Below, one piece after another: positions 1-5,608 of a stretch of DNA of 5,738 nucleotides. The position numbers were made by a program, and so were the translations under genes. Source of the DNA: Cytophagales bacterium (GTDB lineage: Bacteria > Bacteroidota > Bacteroidia > Cytophagales > MED-G16); NCBI GenBank assembly GCA_029940715.1, contig JAPYTU010000086.1, forward strand, positions 1-5,738, in the 5' to 3' direction. Positions within the stretch are counted from its first letter, which is position 1. Every line of letters starts with the position of its first letter. The notes beneath the pieces were generated by a model. It ran no database searches, was not told where the DNA came from, and was given only the letters and a program-made list of their open reading frames with translations.

Positions 1-352
1 TAAATACAATTAAAAACAATACTGCTTTTTCCATTTTTCCAAATGGATCAGCAGCATGAGCTACAGTAATTGCAATAATAAAATTATACATTACAGGTAT
101 AGAAAAAATTCTGGTACCAAAACCGATCAAAACGAAAAATGCACAAAATAATTCCGCAAAAATTACTAGAGATAAAGTGAACTCACTGCTTAGAAACATA
201 TGGCCCATAAATTTTGTGGATAAAGATTCATAATTCATCAGCTTTCCATACCCATGGGTCATAAGTGAAGCACTAACACCAATCCTTAGAACCAATAATC
301 CAATAGCATTGCAACAATTTGTATCAGAAAAATGTAGTAGATATTTTTTCAT
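1..352 (-). CDS. DoxX-family integral membrane protein (5' part, runs off the left edge)
   Basis: Reading the minus strand from the ATG at 352-350 gives 117 codons without a stop up to the window edge, so the C-terminus is missing. DoxX proteins are usually about 130-150 residues, so perhaps 15-30 residues are lost. The translation shows hydrophobic segments at about residues 16-33, 55-79 and 83-98, and a fourth beginning at about 107, matching the four-helix DoxX fold. Family-like marks are an Arg-Ile-Gly in helix 1, THGYGK at 32-37, an AEL followed by a hydrophobic run and GFGTR at 65-81, and an AHAADPFGKMEKA loop before helix 4. Family members are inner-membrane proteins of mostly unclear role, linked in different bacteria to quinone or thiosulfate oxidation or to oxidative-stress complexes; nothing here selects one. 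It is divergent from ispF with a 57 bp gap. The family call is good; the specific function is unknown. Confidence 0.8.
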   Translation of the reverse strand, partial: MKKYLLHFSDTNCCNAIGLLVLRIGVSASLMTHGYGKLMNYESLSTKFMGHMFLSSEFTLSLVIFAELFCAFFVLIGFGTRIFSIPVMYNFIIAITVAHAADPFGKMEKAVLFLIVF

Positions 353-389
353 TTTTATTATATTTTATTTAAACTAAATTTAAGAAGAT

Positions 390-397
390 TAAATTTG
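390..397 (+). promoter_or_regulatory. Candidate Bacteroidota -7 promoter element for ispF-mnmD
   Basis: The bases TAAATTTG match the Bacteroidota -7 consensus TAnnTTTG exactly. A transcript starting about 7 nt downstream would begin near 404, leaving only a few bases before the ATG at 410. No good TTTG -33 element is present; the nearest resemblance is TTTA at 368-371, 18 bp upstream. In such AT-rich DNA a chance match is quite possible. Confidence 0.35.
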
Positions 398-409
398 TTA
401 AAAAAATAT

Positions 410-904
410 ATGCCTAAAAGTAATTATAGAATTGGACATGGTTATGACGTTCATCGATTGGAAGAAGGAGCAGACTGTTGGATTGGTGGAATCAAGCTAG
501 AACATACTAAAGGAGCGGTAGGTCATTCTGATGCTGACGTTGTCGTTCATGTGATATGTGATGCGTTATTAGGCGCCTTAAATTTAAGAGATATTGGATT
601 TCATTTTTCTGACACAGACAAAAAATACGAAGGGATTGACAGCAAAAAATTACTCAAAAAAGTTATTGACATGATGAAGGAAAAAAATTATGAGGTTAAT
701 AACATAGATGTGACAATTATGGCAGAATATCCCAAGTTAAGTCCACATATTAATGAAATGCAAAACGTACTCTCAAGGGTAATGGAAATAGAAAAAAATT
801 TACTATCTATTAAAGCCACCACTACTGAGGGATTAGGATTTATAGGTAGAGAAGAAGGAATCGCTGCGACCTGTGTAGTTTTATTGCATTCTGATCAGAA
901 TTAA
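410..904 (+). CDS. ispF: 2-C-methyl-D-erythritol 2,4-cyclodiphosphate synthase
   Basis: IspF converts CDP-ME 2-phosphate to the cyclic diphosphate MEcPP with release of CMP, in the cytosolic MEP pathway to IPP and DMAPP; the family enzyme is a homotrimer with metal-bound active sites at subunit interfaces. With the ATG at 410 the protein is 164 residues, close to the usual ~160. Visible signatures are RIGHGYDVH (7-15), with the metal ligands corresponding to Asp13 and His15; GHSDADVVVH (38-47), with the third ligand corresponding to His47; the DIGFHFSDTD segment; and the C-terminal ATTTEGLGFIGREEGIA block (136-152). An in-frame TTG at 395 would add five residues, but it lies inside a TAnnTTTG-like promoter element, and family members start just before the RIGHG motif, so 410 is preferred. 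The stop codon overlaps the mnmD start by one base, suggesting translational coupling. All catalytic residues appear intact. Confidence 0.97.
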   Translation: MPKSNYRIGHGYDVHRLEEGADCWIGGIKLEHTKGAVGHSDADVVVHVICDALLGALNLRDIGFHFSDTDKKYEGIDSKKLLKKVIDMMKEKNYEVNNIDVTIMAEYPKLSPHINEMQNVLSRVMEIEKNLLSIKATTTEGLGFIGREEGIAATCVVLLHSDQN

Positions 905-1581
905 TGCCTGCACATTTAAAAGTAATACCTACCAATGATAGCTCTACAACGATTTACAATTCTAAATTAAAGGAGACTTATCATTCAATTAATGGAGCAA
1001 TAACAGAATCTATTCATGTTTATATAAATGCAGGACTCAAATATTTTTATATTAAAAATAATGGCAATAAAATAAAAATATTAGAGATTGGATTAGGGAC
1101 AGGACTTAATGTTATTCTATCAGTTCAAAAAATAATGCAACTAAAAAATACGCTTATTCATTTTACTAGTTTAGAGCCTTTTCCCTTAGCACAAAACATT
1201 ATAAAACAATTAAATTATCTTTCTTTTATTGAAAAGAAATTGATTCCAATTTTTAACAAAATACATAGCAGTTCCTTTGAAAATAACATTGAATTATTAG
1301 AAAATTTTATATTAAAAAAAACAATGAAAAAAATTGAAAATTTCTCCAGTAAGGAAAAATACGATATAATTTTCTTTGATGCTTTTGCCCCAAGTAAGCA
1401 GCCAGAAATTTGGAAGATAGAAAATCTAAAGAAACTCTATAAGTTAATGAAAAGTAAATCCATTCTTGTGACTTACTGTGCTAGTGGTCAGTTTAAGAGA
1501 ACTCTTAAAGAAGTTGGGTTTGATGTTGAAGTACTAGAAGGTCCTCCTGGAAAAAAAGAAATTGTTAGAGCGTCAAAATAA
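904..1581 (+). CDS. mnmD: Stand-alone tRNA (5-methylaminomethyl-2-thiouridine)(34) methyltransferase, MnmD type
   Basis: This is a SAM-dependent methyltransferase of the MnmC C2-domain family (DUF752/Methyltransf_30). The known family reaction converts nm5(s2)U to mnm5(s2)U at wobble position 34 of tRNAs such as those for Lys, Glu and Gln. The 225-residue protein has the family N-terminal signature around 24-44 (ETYHS, then GAITES and an INAGL), the SAM-binding motif EIGLGTGLN at 61-69, the DAFAPSKQPEIW block at 159-170 with Asp159 and Trp170, a TYCASG motif, and the closing GPPGKKEIVRA at 213-223. There is no FAD-dependent MnmC1 oxidase domain; bifunctional MnmC of enterobacteria is more than 600 residues. 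The start ATG uses the last base of the ispF stop (TAATG), so expression probably depends on ispF translation. The protein is rich in Lys, Asn and Ile, as expected for this base composition. The next gene is convergent after 29 bp. Confidence 0.92.
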   Translation: MPAHLKVIPTNDSSTTIYNSKLKETYHSINGAITESIHVYINAGLKYFYIKNNGNKIKILEIGLGTGLNVILSVQKIMQLKNTLIHFTSLEPFPLAQNIIKQLNYLSFIEKKLIPIFNKIHSSSFENNIELLENFILKKTMKKIENFSSKEKYDIIFFDAFAPSKQPEIWKIENLKKLYKLMKSKSILVTYCASGQFKRTLKEVGFDVEVLEGPPGKKEIVRASK

Positions 1582-1603
1582 AAAAAATAATATAAACTCT
1601 CTC

Positions 1604-1622
1604 AAATCTGTCAATTAGATTT
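1604..1622 (-). terminator. Weak hairpin between convergent mnmD and ypdA, possible terminator
   Basis: AAATCT (1604-1609) and AGATTT (1617-1622) form a 6 bp inverted repeat with a 7 nt loop across the ypdA stop codon. On the minus strand a T-rich stretch containing a run of seven T follows about 14 nt beyond the stem (1584-1590 on the plus strand), too far for a classical intrinsic terminator. The stem is short and AT-rich. Its position between convergent genes is the main reason to list it. Confidence 0.22.
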
Positions 1623-2570
1623 TATGTGATCAATTACCTGGATAGCATGATCTCTAGAATTTTCAATAAACCACTTATTTGTCTTTAAGCCACCACATAT
1701 TACTCCTGCAAGGTAAACACCTTCAATGTTCGTCTGCATTGTTTTTGGATCATGCAAAGGCGTTGAGTACTCATCATCGCCAAGTTTAATGCCAAGTTTT
1801 GTGAGAAATAAAAAATTTGGCTGATACCCTGTCATGGCCAACACAAAATCGTTTTTAATTTCTAATTCTCCATCAGGTGTATTTACATAAATTTTTGTTT
1901 CTTCAATTTTTGTGATATTAGAATTAAAATAAGCTTTTATATTACCTTCCTCAATTCTATTTTCAACATCAGGCTTTACCCAGTACTTCACAGTCTCACT
2001 AAGATTAGGCTCCCTTACTATCATAGTAACTTCTTTTGCTCCCTTCCTATACGTTTCAAGCGCAACATCAACAGCAGAATTTGCTGCTCCAACAACAGCT
2101 ATTTTCATTCCAAAATAAGGATGTGGTTCATCATAATAGTGTTTTACTTTATCCAAATTTTCTCCCGGAACATTAAGTTTATACGGCAAATCATAAAATC
2201 CCGTAGATAAAATTACCTTTTTAGCAGTATACTCTCCCTTAGTAGTTTTTATATAAAAAAGATCTTTCTTTTCTATATCCATCACTTCCTCATAAAGATT
2301 TACATTTAACTTCCAAGAAGAAACCACTCTCCTATAATATTCTAGAGCTTCCGACTTTGTTGGTTTGGTATTATGAGAGATAAATGGAACATCACCAATT
2401 TCTAATTTATCTGAAGTAGAAAAAAAAGTCATGTTTTTTGGGTAGTTATATAAAGAGTTCACCAAACAACCTTTATCAATAATAAGATAAGATAGATTAG
2501 CTTTTTTTGCTTCTATTCCACAACATATACCAATTGGGCCAGCTCCTATAATGCAAACGTCAACATTCAT
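1611..2570 (-). CDS. ypdA: YpdA-family FAD/NADPH disulfide reductase, putative bacillithiol disulfide reductase
   Basis: The 319-residue flavoprotein matches the YpdA (Bdr) family, which in Firmicutes reduces bacillithiol disulfide (BSSB) with NADPH. The FAD Rossmann motif GAGPIG is at 9-14; the family block KGCLVNSLYNYP is at 33-44, followed by TFFSTSDKLEIGDVPF; STGFYD lies at 122-127; the NADPH-binding GAANSAVDVALE is at 161-172; AMTGYQP is at 245-251; and the second FAD contact GVYLAGVICGG is at 284-294. The CxxC redox pair of thioredoxin reductase is absent, which argues against TrxR. The Cys that sits inside the first glycine motif of Firmicutes YpdA (GGGPCG) is Ile13 here, while Cys16 and Cys17 lie just after it. 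The gene starts one base after the bshC stop (TAG-A-ATG), so it is almost certainly co-transcribed and probably translationally coupled with the bacillithiol synthesis gene. That context supports the BSSB role; a related thiol or ferredoxin-type partner cannot be excluded. Confidence 0.92.
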   Translation of the reverse strand: MNVDVCIIGAGPIGICCGIEAKKANLSYLIIDKGCLVNSLYNYPKNMTFFSTSDKLEIGDVPFISHNTKPTKSEALEYYRRVVSSWKLNVNLYEEVMDIEKKDLFYIKTTKGEYTAKKVILSTGFYDLPYKLNVPGENLDKVKHYYDEPHPYFGMKIAVVGAANSAVDVALETYRKGAKEVTMIVREPNLSETVKYWVKPDVENRIEEGNIKAYFNSNITKIEETKIYVNTPDGELEIKNDFVLAMTGYQPNFLFLTKLGIKLGDDEYSTPLHDPKTMQTNIEGVYLAGVICGGLKTNKWFIENSRDHAIQVIDHIKSN

Positions 2571-2571
2571 T

Positions 2572-4083
2572 CTATAATTTTATTATTTTATAATTAAGTA
2601 CTAACGGATTTAATATCTCTACGAGATTAGCAATAAAAGTTTCATCCGATGCATAATAATTTAAAAAATTATCATACCTCTCTTGAGATGAATTATTTCC
2701 AAATAATAATCCATATAAATTGTCTATGTCTTGAATCAATTTAGCATTTGAAGATTTTTGGGCTTTTTTGTACTTTTTTTCTAACTCAATAATTGACTTT
2801 ATAGTCTGTTTACTCTTAGATTGTACATTTCCAGACATAGATTTATCAATAGATGAATATTTATCTACTAACGATTCATACGCCTCTTTAATCGTTTTAA
2901 TTTCATCATCAAAATTATTTTTATTATCAGAATAAATGTTAAGTATAGTTTCTATCACATTCTTTTTTCCTTCAAATAATTGAGAAAGTTCAATCCCATA
3001 TTTTGTTACTGTTTTCTGACTTCTTTTTGCTATCAACAAGACAAAATCTCTAGGCATAACAACAGGATAATTAATTTTATACTTATCAAAAAAATTTTTA
3101 AATTCTAACCAATAAGTAACCTCTGCAGGACCTCCAATATAACATACGTTTGGAAGAATATGTTCCTGGTAGAGACATCTTGTAATAACATTAGGACTAA
3201 ATTTTTCGGGATTTTTTTCTATCTCTTTTAGGATCTCTTCTTCAGAAAAAACAATATCTGTATTGTTAATATTATAACAGTTATTACTAAAAACTATTCT
3301 CTCTCTCATTCCCTCTCCCATATAAAAGAAATTGATTTCCCTTACGTGTACCTGAGATTTCTCTTCTTTATCTTTTGCAATATTTTTGATTGAATTATTT
3401 ATAATATCATCTTTAATTATAGGTGCAAAACATTTCTTCAACCTCTTAGAGTTTGCATCAATAACCACAAGTCCATAAGAACCAAATAAGGAATGCATGT
3501 ATTTTCTTACTGCCTCAGAAAGACTCTTACTCTTAAGATATGCGTCCTCAAAAAGTGAAATTTTTTCTGGTAATTCATCGAGTATACTCTTAATGGATTT
3601 GGGATCTATTTTTCCAACTGCTCCAGTCGGATTAATATCCCATGTATAGTTCTTTCCAAACGCTTGAAAAGACTGTATCTCCTTAAAATCATGATCCTCA
3701 GATGCCATCCAGTACACAGGAACATAATGTTTATCTGGGTATGTATTATTTAATTCTTGAGTTAGCTTTATTGTTGATACAATCTTATAGATAACATATA
3801 ATGGGCCAGTAAAAATATTAAGCTGATGACCTGTAGTTACAGTATATGTATTTGAATCTTTAATTGACTTAATGTTATCACTAACTTTTTTTATTTCAGA
3901 GATCCCTTTGTATTGATCCATAAGAACTCCAGACAAAAGTTCTCTGTCATCAGATGATACTTTTTTCTTTTCACTTAAAGAGTGAATTTTTTCAGTAGAT
4001 AGTGAATGACTATCTGAGACATAATCGTTAAATTTTTTTGAAAATAAATTTGTCGCTAAAAAATCAATATTATATAATTCCAT
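2572..4083 (-). CDS. bshC: Bacillithiol biosynthesis cysteine-adding enzyme BshC
   Basis: BshC is assigned the last step of bacillithiol synthesis, joining cysteine to glucosaminyl-malate (GlcN-Mal) made by BshA and BshB. The 503-residue protein is slightly shorter than the roughly 530-540 typical of the family. It shows the conserved nucleotide-binding-type block TTGHQLNIFTGPLYVIYK (83-100), the VPVYWMASEDHDF motif (121-133), the YIGGPAEVTYWLEF segment with GGPAEV at 317-322, and the VMPRDFVLLIAKR stretch after it. Residues about 391-461 are rich in charged heptad-like sequence and fit the C-terminal coiled coil of the BshC fold. The start ATG lies two bases after the rimO stop and the stop lies one base before ypdA, so it is the middle gene of a compact operon. 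bshA and bshB are not in the window. No truncation or frameshift is seen. Confidence 0.95.
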   Translation of the reverse strand: MELYNIDFLATNLFSKKFNDYVSDSHSLSTEKIHSLSEKKKVSSDDRELLSGVLMDQYKGISEIKKVSDNIKSIKDSNTYTVTTGHQLNIFTGPLYVIYKIVSTIKLTQELNNTYPDKHYVPVYWMASEDHDFKEIQSFQAFGKNYTWDINPTGAVGKIDPKSIKSILDELPEKISLFEDAYLKSKSLSEAVRKYMHSLFGSYGLVVIDANSKRLKKCFAPIIKDDIINNSIKNIAKDKEEKSQVHVREINFFYMGEGMRERIVFSNNCYNINNTDIVFSEEEILKEIEKNPEKFSPNVITRCLYQEHILPNVCYIGGPAEVTYWLEFKNFFDKYKINYPVVMPRDFVLLIAKRSQKTVTKYGIELSQLFEGKKNVIETILNIYSDNKNNFDDEIKTIKEAYESLVDKYSSIDKSMSGNVQSKSKQTIKSIIELEKKYKKAQKSSNAKLIQDIDNLYGLLFGNNSSQERYDNFLNYYASDETFIANLVEILNPLVLNYKIIKL

Positions 4084-4085
4084 AA

Positions 4086-5387
4086 TTATATTTTTCCTAT
4101 TAAATCATATTCTTTTGCTTCGGTTATAAGAATATCTGAAAAATCTCCAATTCTCAAATGAGAATTCATAGCAGGAATAATTACTTCATTATCAACCTCA
4201 GGAGAATCAAACTCAGTCCTACCATAATAATTTTTTGAATCCCGCCTATCTATCAATACTTTAAGCTTTTTTCCAATATATTTTTTGTTGTTAGTAAGAG
4301 AAATTTTTTGTTGTAAACCCATAATAAGGTTTGATCTTTTTCTCTTTAGAGTTTCTGGAACATCATCAACTAAAGAATGGGAATGTGTTCCTTTCTCATG
4401 GGAATATGTAAATATACCAAGCCTATTAAATTTATTTTTTTTCACAAATTCATACATTTCATTAAAATCTTCTTCTGTCTCTCCTGGATGTCCTGCAATA
4501 AGTGTCGTTCGTATAGAAATAGGAGGGTTAATTTCTCTAATATTTTCTATCAGCCTATCAATTTTCTCTCTAGAAGTACCACGCCTCATAATTTTTAGCA
4601 TTTTTGTGGACCCATGCTGAAGGGGAATGTCTAGGTAATCACAAATATTATCTCTCTCTTTCATTACTTCAATAATCTCCATTGGAAATCCCGTCGGATA
4701 AGCATAATGTATTCTTATCCATTCTAACCCCTCAACATCTGAAAGCTTTCTTAATAAATCAGGCAATACCCTCTTACCATATATATCAATACCATAATAC
4801 GTAGAATCTTGTGCTATAAGCATTATTTCTTTAACACCATTTTTTACCAAATTTTTTGCTTCCAAAATTATTTCTTCGATTGGTTTTGAGATGTGCTTTC
4901 CTCGCATAAGTGGAATAGCACAAAAAGAACAAGGTCTATCACAACCCTCAGATATTTTCATATAAGCATAGTGGGATTCCGTAGTTATTATTCTCTCTCC
5001 AATAAGATCATCTCTATATTTAGCCTCAAATGTTTTTAGAAGTTCAGGTAGTTCTCTTGTTCCAAAAAAACCATCAACTTCTTTAATTTCTCTCTCTAAA
5101 TCATTTTTATACCTTTCAGAGAGGCATCCAGTAACGTACAGCCTTTTTATATTTCCTTCTTCTTTTTCTTTAGCATATCTTAAAATAGTGTCTATAGACT
5201 CTTGCTTTGCATTATCAATAAACCCACAAGTATTTATTATTACTACGTCAGGATTAATATCATTACTCTGGTGATACACTTCTTTATTATTGCCCTTTAA
5301 TTGTGTAAACAGAACCTCAGAATCCACAAGATTCTTAGAACAACCAAGTGTTACTATATTAATTTTTTCTTTAAGCTTAGTTTTCAT
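4086..5387 (-). CDS. rimO: Ribosomal protein S12 methylthiotransferase RimO
   Basis: RimO is a radical-SAM methylthiotransferase that adds a methylthio group to the beta-carbon of a conserved aspartate in ribosomal protein S12 (Asp88/89). With the ATG at 5387 the protein is 433 residues, normal for the family. The N-terminal MTTase domain has its three cluster-binding cysteines at 16 (TLGCSKNLVDSE), 54 (NTCGFI) and 88 (TGCLSER). The radical-SAM CxxxCxxC is at 149-156 (CDRPCSFC), followed by IPLMRGKH, AQDSTYYG, HYAYPTGFP and DIPLQH. The C-terminal ~66 residues form the TRAM domain. The SKNLVDSE block and PTGFP-type sequence distinguish it from MiaB, which modifies tRNA. An in-frame TTG directly before the ATG at 5387 would add one residue; the ATG is preferred. 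It is the first gene of the rimO-bshC-ypdA operon. Both Fe-S cluster ligand sets are intact. Confidence 0.96.
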   Translation of the reverse strand: MKTKLKEKINIVTLGCSKNLVDSEVLFTQLKGNNKEVYHQSNDINPDVVIINTCGFIDNAKQESIDTILRYAKEKEEGNIKRLYVTGCLSERYKNDLEREIKEVDGFFGTRELPELLKTFEAKYRDDLIGERIITTESHYAYMKISEGCDRPCSFCAIPLMRGKHISKPIEEIILEAKNLVKNGVKEIMLIAQDSTYYGIDIYGKRVLPDLLRKLSDVEGLEWIRIHYAYPTGFPMEIIEVMKERDNICDYLDIPLQHGSTKMLKIMRRGTSREKIDRLIENIREINPPISIRTTLIAGHPGETEEDFNEMYEFVKKNKFNRLGIFTYSHEKGTHSHSLVDDVPETLKRKRSNLIMGLQQKISLTNNKKYIGKKLKVLIDRRDSKNYYGRTEFDSPEVDNEVIIPAMNSHLRIGDFSDILITEAKEYDLIGKI

Positions 5388-5407
5388 CAACGTAAATAAT
5401 TAAAGCT

Positions 5408-5415
5408 CAAAATTA
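5408..5415 (-). promoter_or_regulatory. Candidate Bacteroidota -7 promoter element for rimO-bshC-ypdA
   Basis: Read on the minus strand, TAATTTTG matches TAnnTTTG exactly and lies 20 bp before the rimO ATG, which would give a leader of about 14 nt. No TTTG -33 element is seen at the usual distance; instead a 12-base A-tract (5431-5442, T on the plus strand) begins about 15 bp upstream and could act as an UP-like or curved segment. This is a motif match only. Confidence 0.35.
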
Positions 5416-5430
5416 ATGAAATTAATATTA

Positions 5431-5442
5431 TTTTTTTTTTTT
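5431..5442. repeat. 12-base poly-T homopolymer tract
   Basis: This is an uninterrupted run of 12 T on the plus strand (12 A read towards rimO), the longest homopolymer in the window. It lies in the rimO upstream region, where the -33 region of the candidate promoter would fall. Such tracts can vary in length by slippage and can also be a site of sequencing or assembly error. Confidence 0.8.
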
Positions 5443-5490
5443 AAAAGATCAGATTAATTTTCATCATTTTACTCTACAATTACTAAGTGC

Positions 5491-5544
5491 TAACTCAAAG
5501 TTATATCGAAATCTTAATAACTCTTAACCAGTTAAAAGTTAAGA
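5491..5544. repeat. Cluster of AGTTA/TAACT words forming overlapping inverted repeats
   Basis: The five-base word AGTTA occurs five times within 51 bp: inverted (TAACT) at 5491-5495 and 5518-5522, and direct at 5499-5503, 5530-5534 and 5537-5541. The arrangement makes a perfect 5 bp hairpin with a 3 nt loop (5491-5503), an inverted repeat TTAAC-CA-GTTAA (5524-5535), and a competing 7 bp stem TCTTAAC/GTTAAGA (5522-5528 with 5538-5544, 9 nt loop). It lies 65-118 bp upstream of the secreted protein start and 104-157 bp upstream of rimO, so it could be an operator, a transcript structure, or chance in AT-rich DNA. No protein is known to bind it. Confidence 0.45.
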
Positions 5545-5608
5545 AGTTGCGTTTTCTTTAAGATTTTATTTAAATTATTAAACCTATCAATAATTTAAAT
5601 TTAATCGT

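Larger units (their letters stand above)
5388..5608. other. Divergent intergenic region between rimO and the secreted protein gene
   Basis: This 221 bp spacer is the largest gene-free stretch in the window. It contains the candidate rimO promoter, the T12 tract and the AGTTA/TAACT cluster. No convincing promoter for the rightward gene is visible: TAAATTTA at 5596-5603 resembles a -7 element but lies too close to the ATG at 5609. The only short ORF seen (ATG at 5416, 13 codons) reads through the poly-T and is not credible. No tRNA or riboswitch fold was recognised. Confidence 0.6.

Noticed and set aside
395..409. TTG start giving a 169-residue IspF
   Set aside because: The ATG at 410 fits the family start, just before RIGHGYDVH, and the TTG sits inside a promoter-like TAnnTTTG element.
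904..1581. Methyltransferase acting on bacillithiol (NmbA-like N-methyl-bacillithiol synthase) because of the nearby bshC
   Set aside because: The DAFAPxxxPxxW block and GPPGKKE ending are those of the MnmC2/MnmD tRNA methyltransferase family, and the gene belongs to the ispF transcript on the opposite strand.
1611..2570. Thioredoxin reductase as the identity of the FAD protein
   Set aside because: It has no CxxC redox motif, while the KGxLVNSxYNYP, TFFSxSxKLEIGDV and AMTGYxP blocks are those of YpdA; it also sits next to bshC.
4377..4598. Second plus-strand open frame of 73 codons inside rimO
   Set aside because: It overlaps both rimO and the other shadow frame, with Phe/Ile/Asn-rich composition and no recognisable motif or start signal.
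4285..4620. Open frame of 111 codons on the plus strand inside rimO
   Set aside because: It lies wholly antisense to the well-supported rimO gene, has no family resemblance, and its hydrophobic, Ser/Phe-rich composition is what the reverse of a Lys/Glu-rich AT-biased gene gives.
4086..5387. MiaB or MtaB tRNA methylthiotransferase instead of RimO
   Set aside because: The GCSKNLVDSE start, the AQDSTYYGID block and the HYAYPTGFP segment are RimO-type; MiaB has a different cysteine context and an NVPYTRG motif.
5388..5390. TTG as the rimO start, one codon before the ATG
   Set aside because: The adjacent ATG at 5387 is the stronger initiation codon and gives a normal RimO length; the difference is one residue.
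5416..5457. Short 13-codon reading frame in the rimO upstream region
   Set aside because: Most of it is the poly-T tract read as Phe; there is no ribosome-binding context and no reason to think it is translated.
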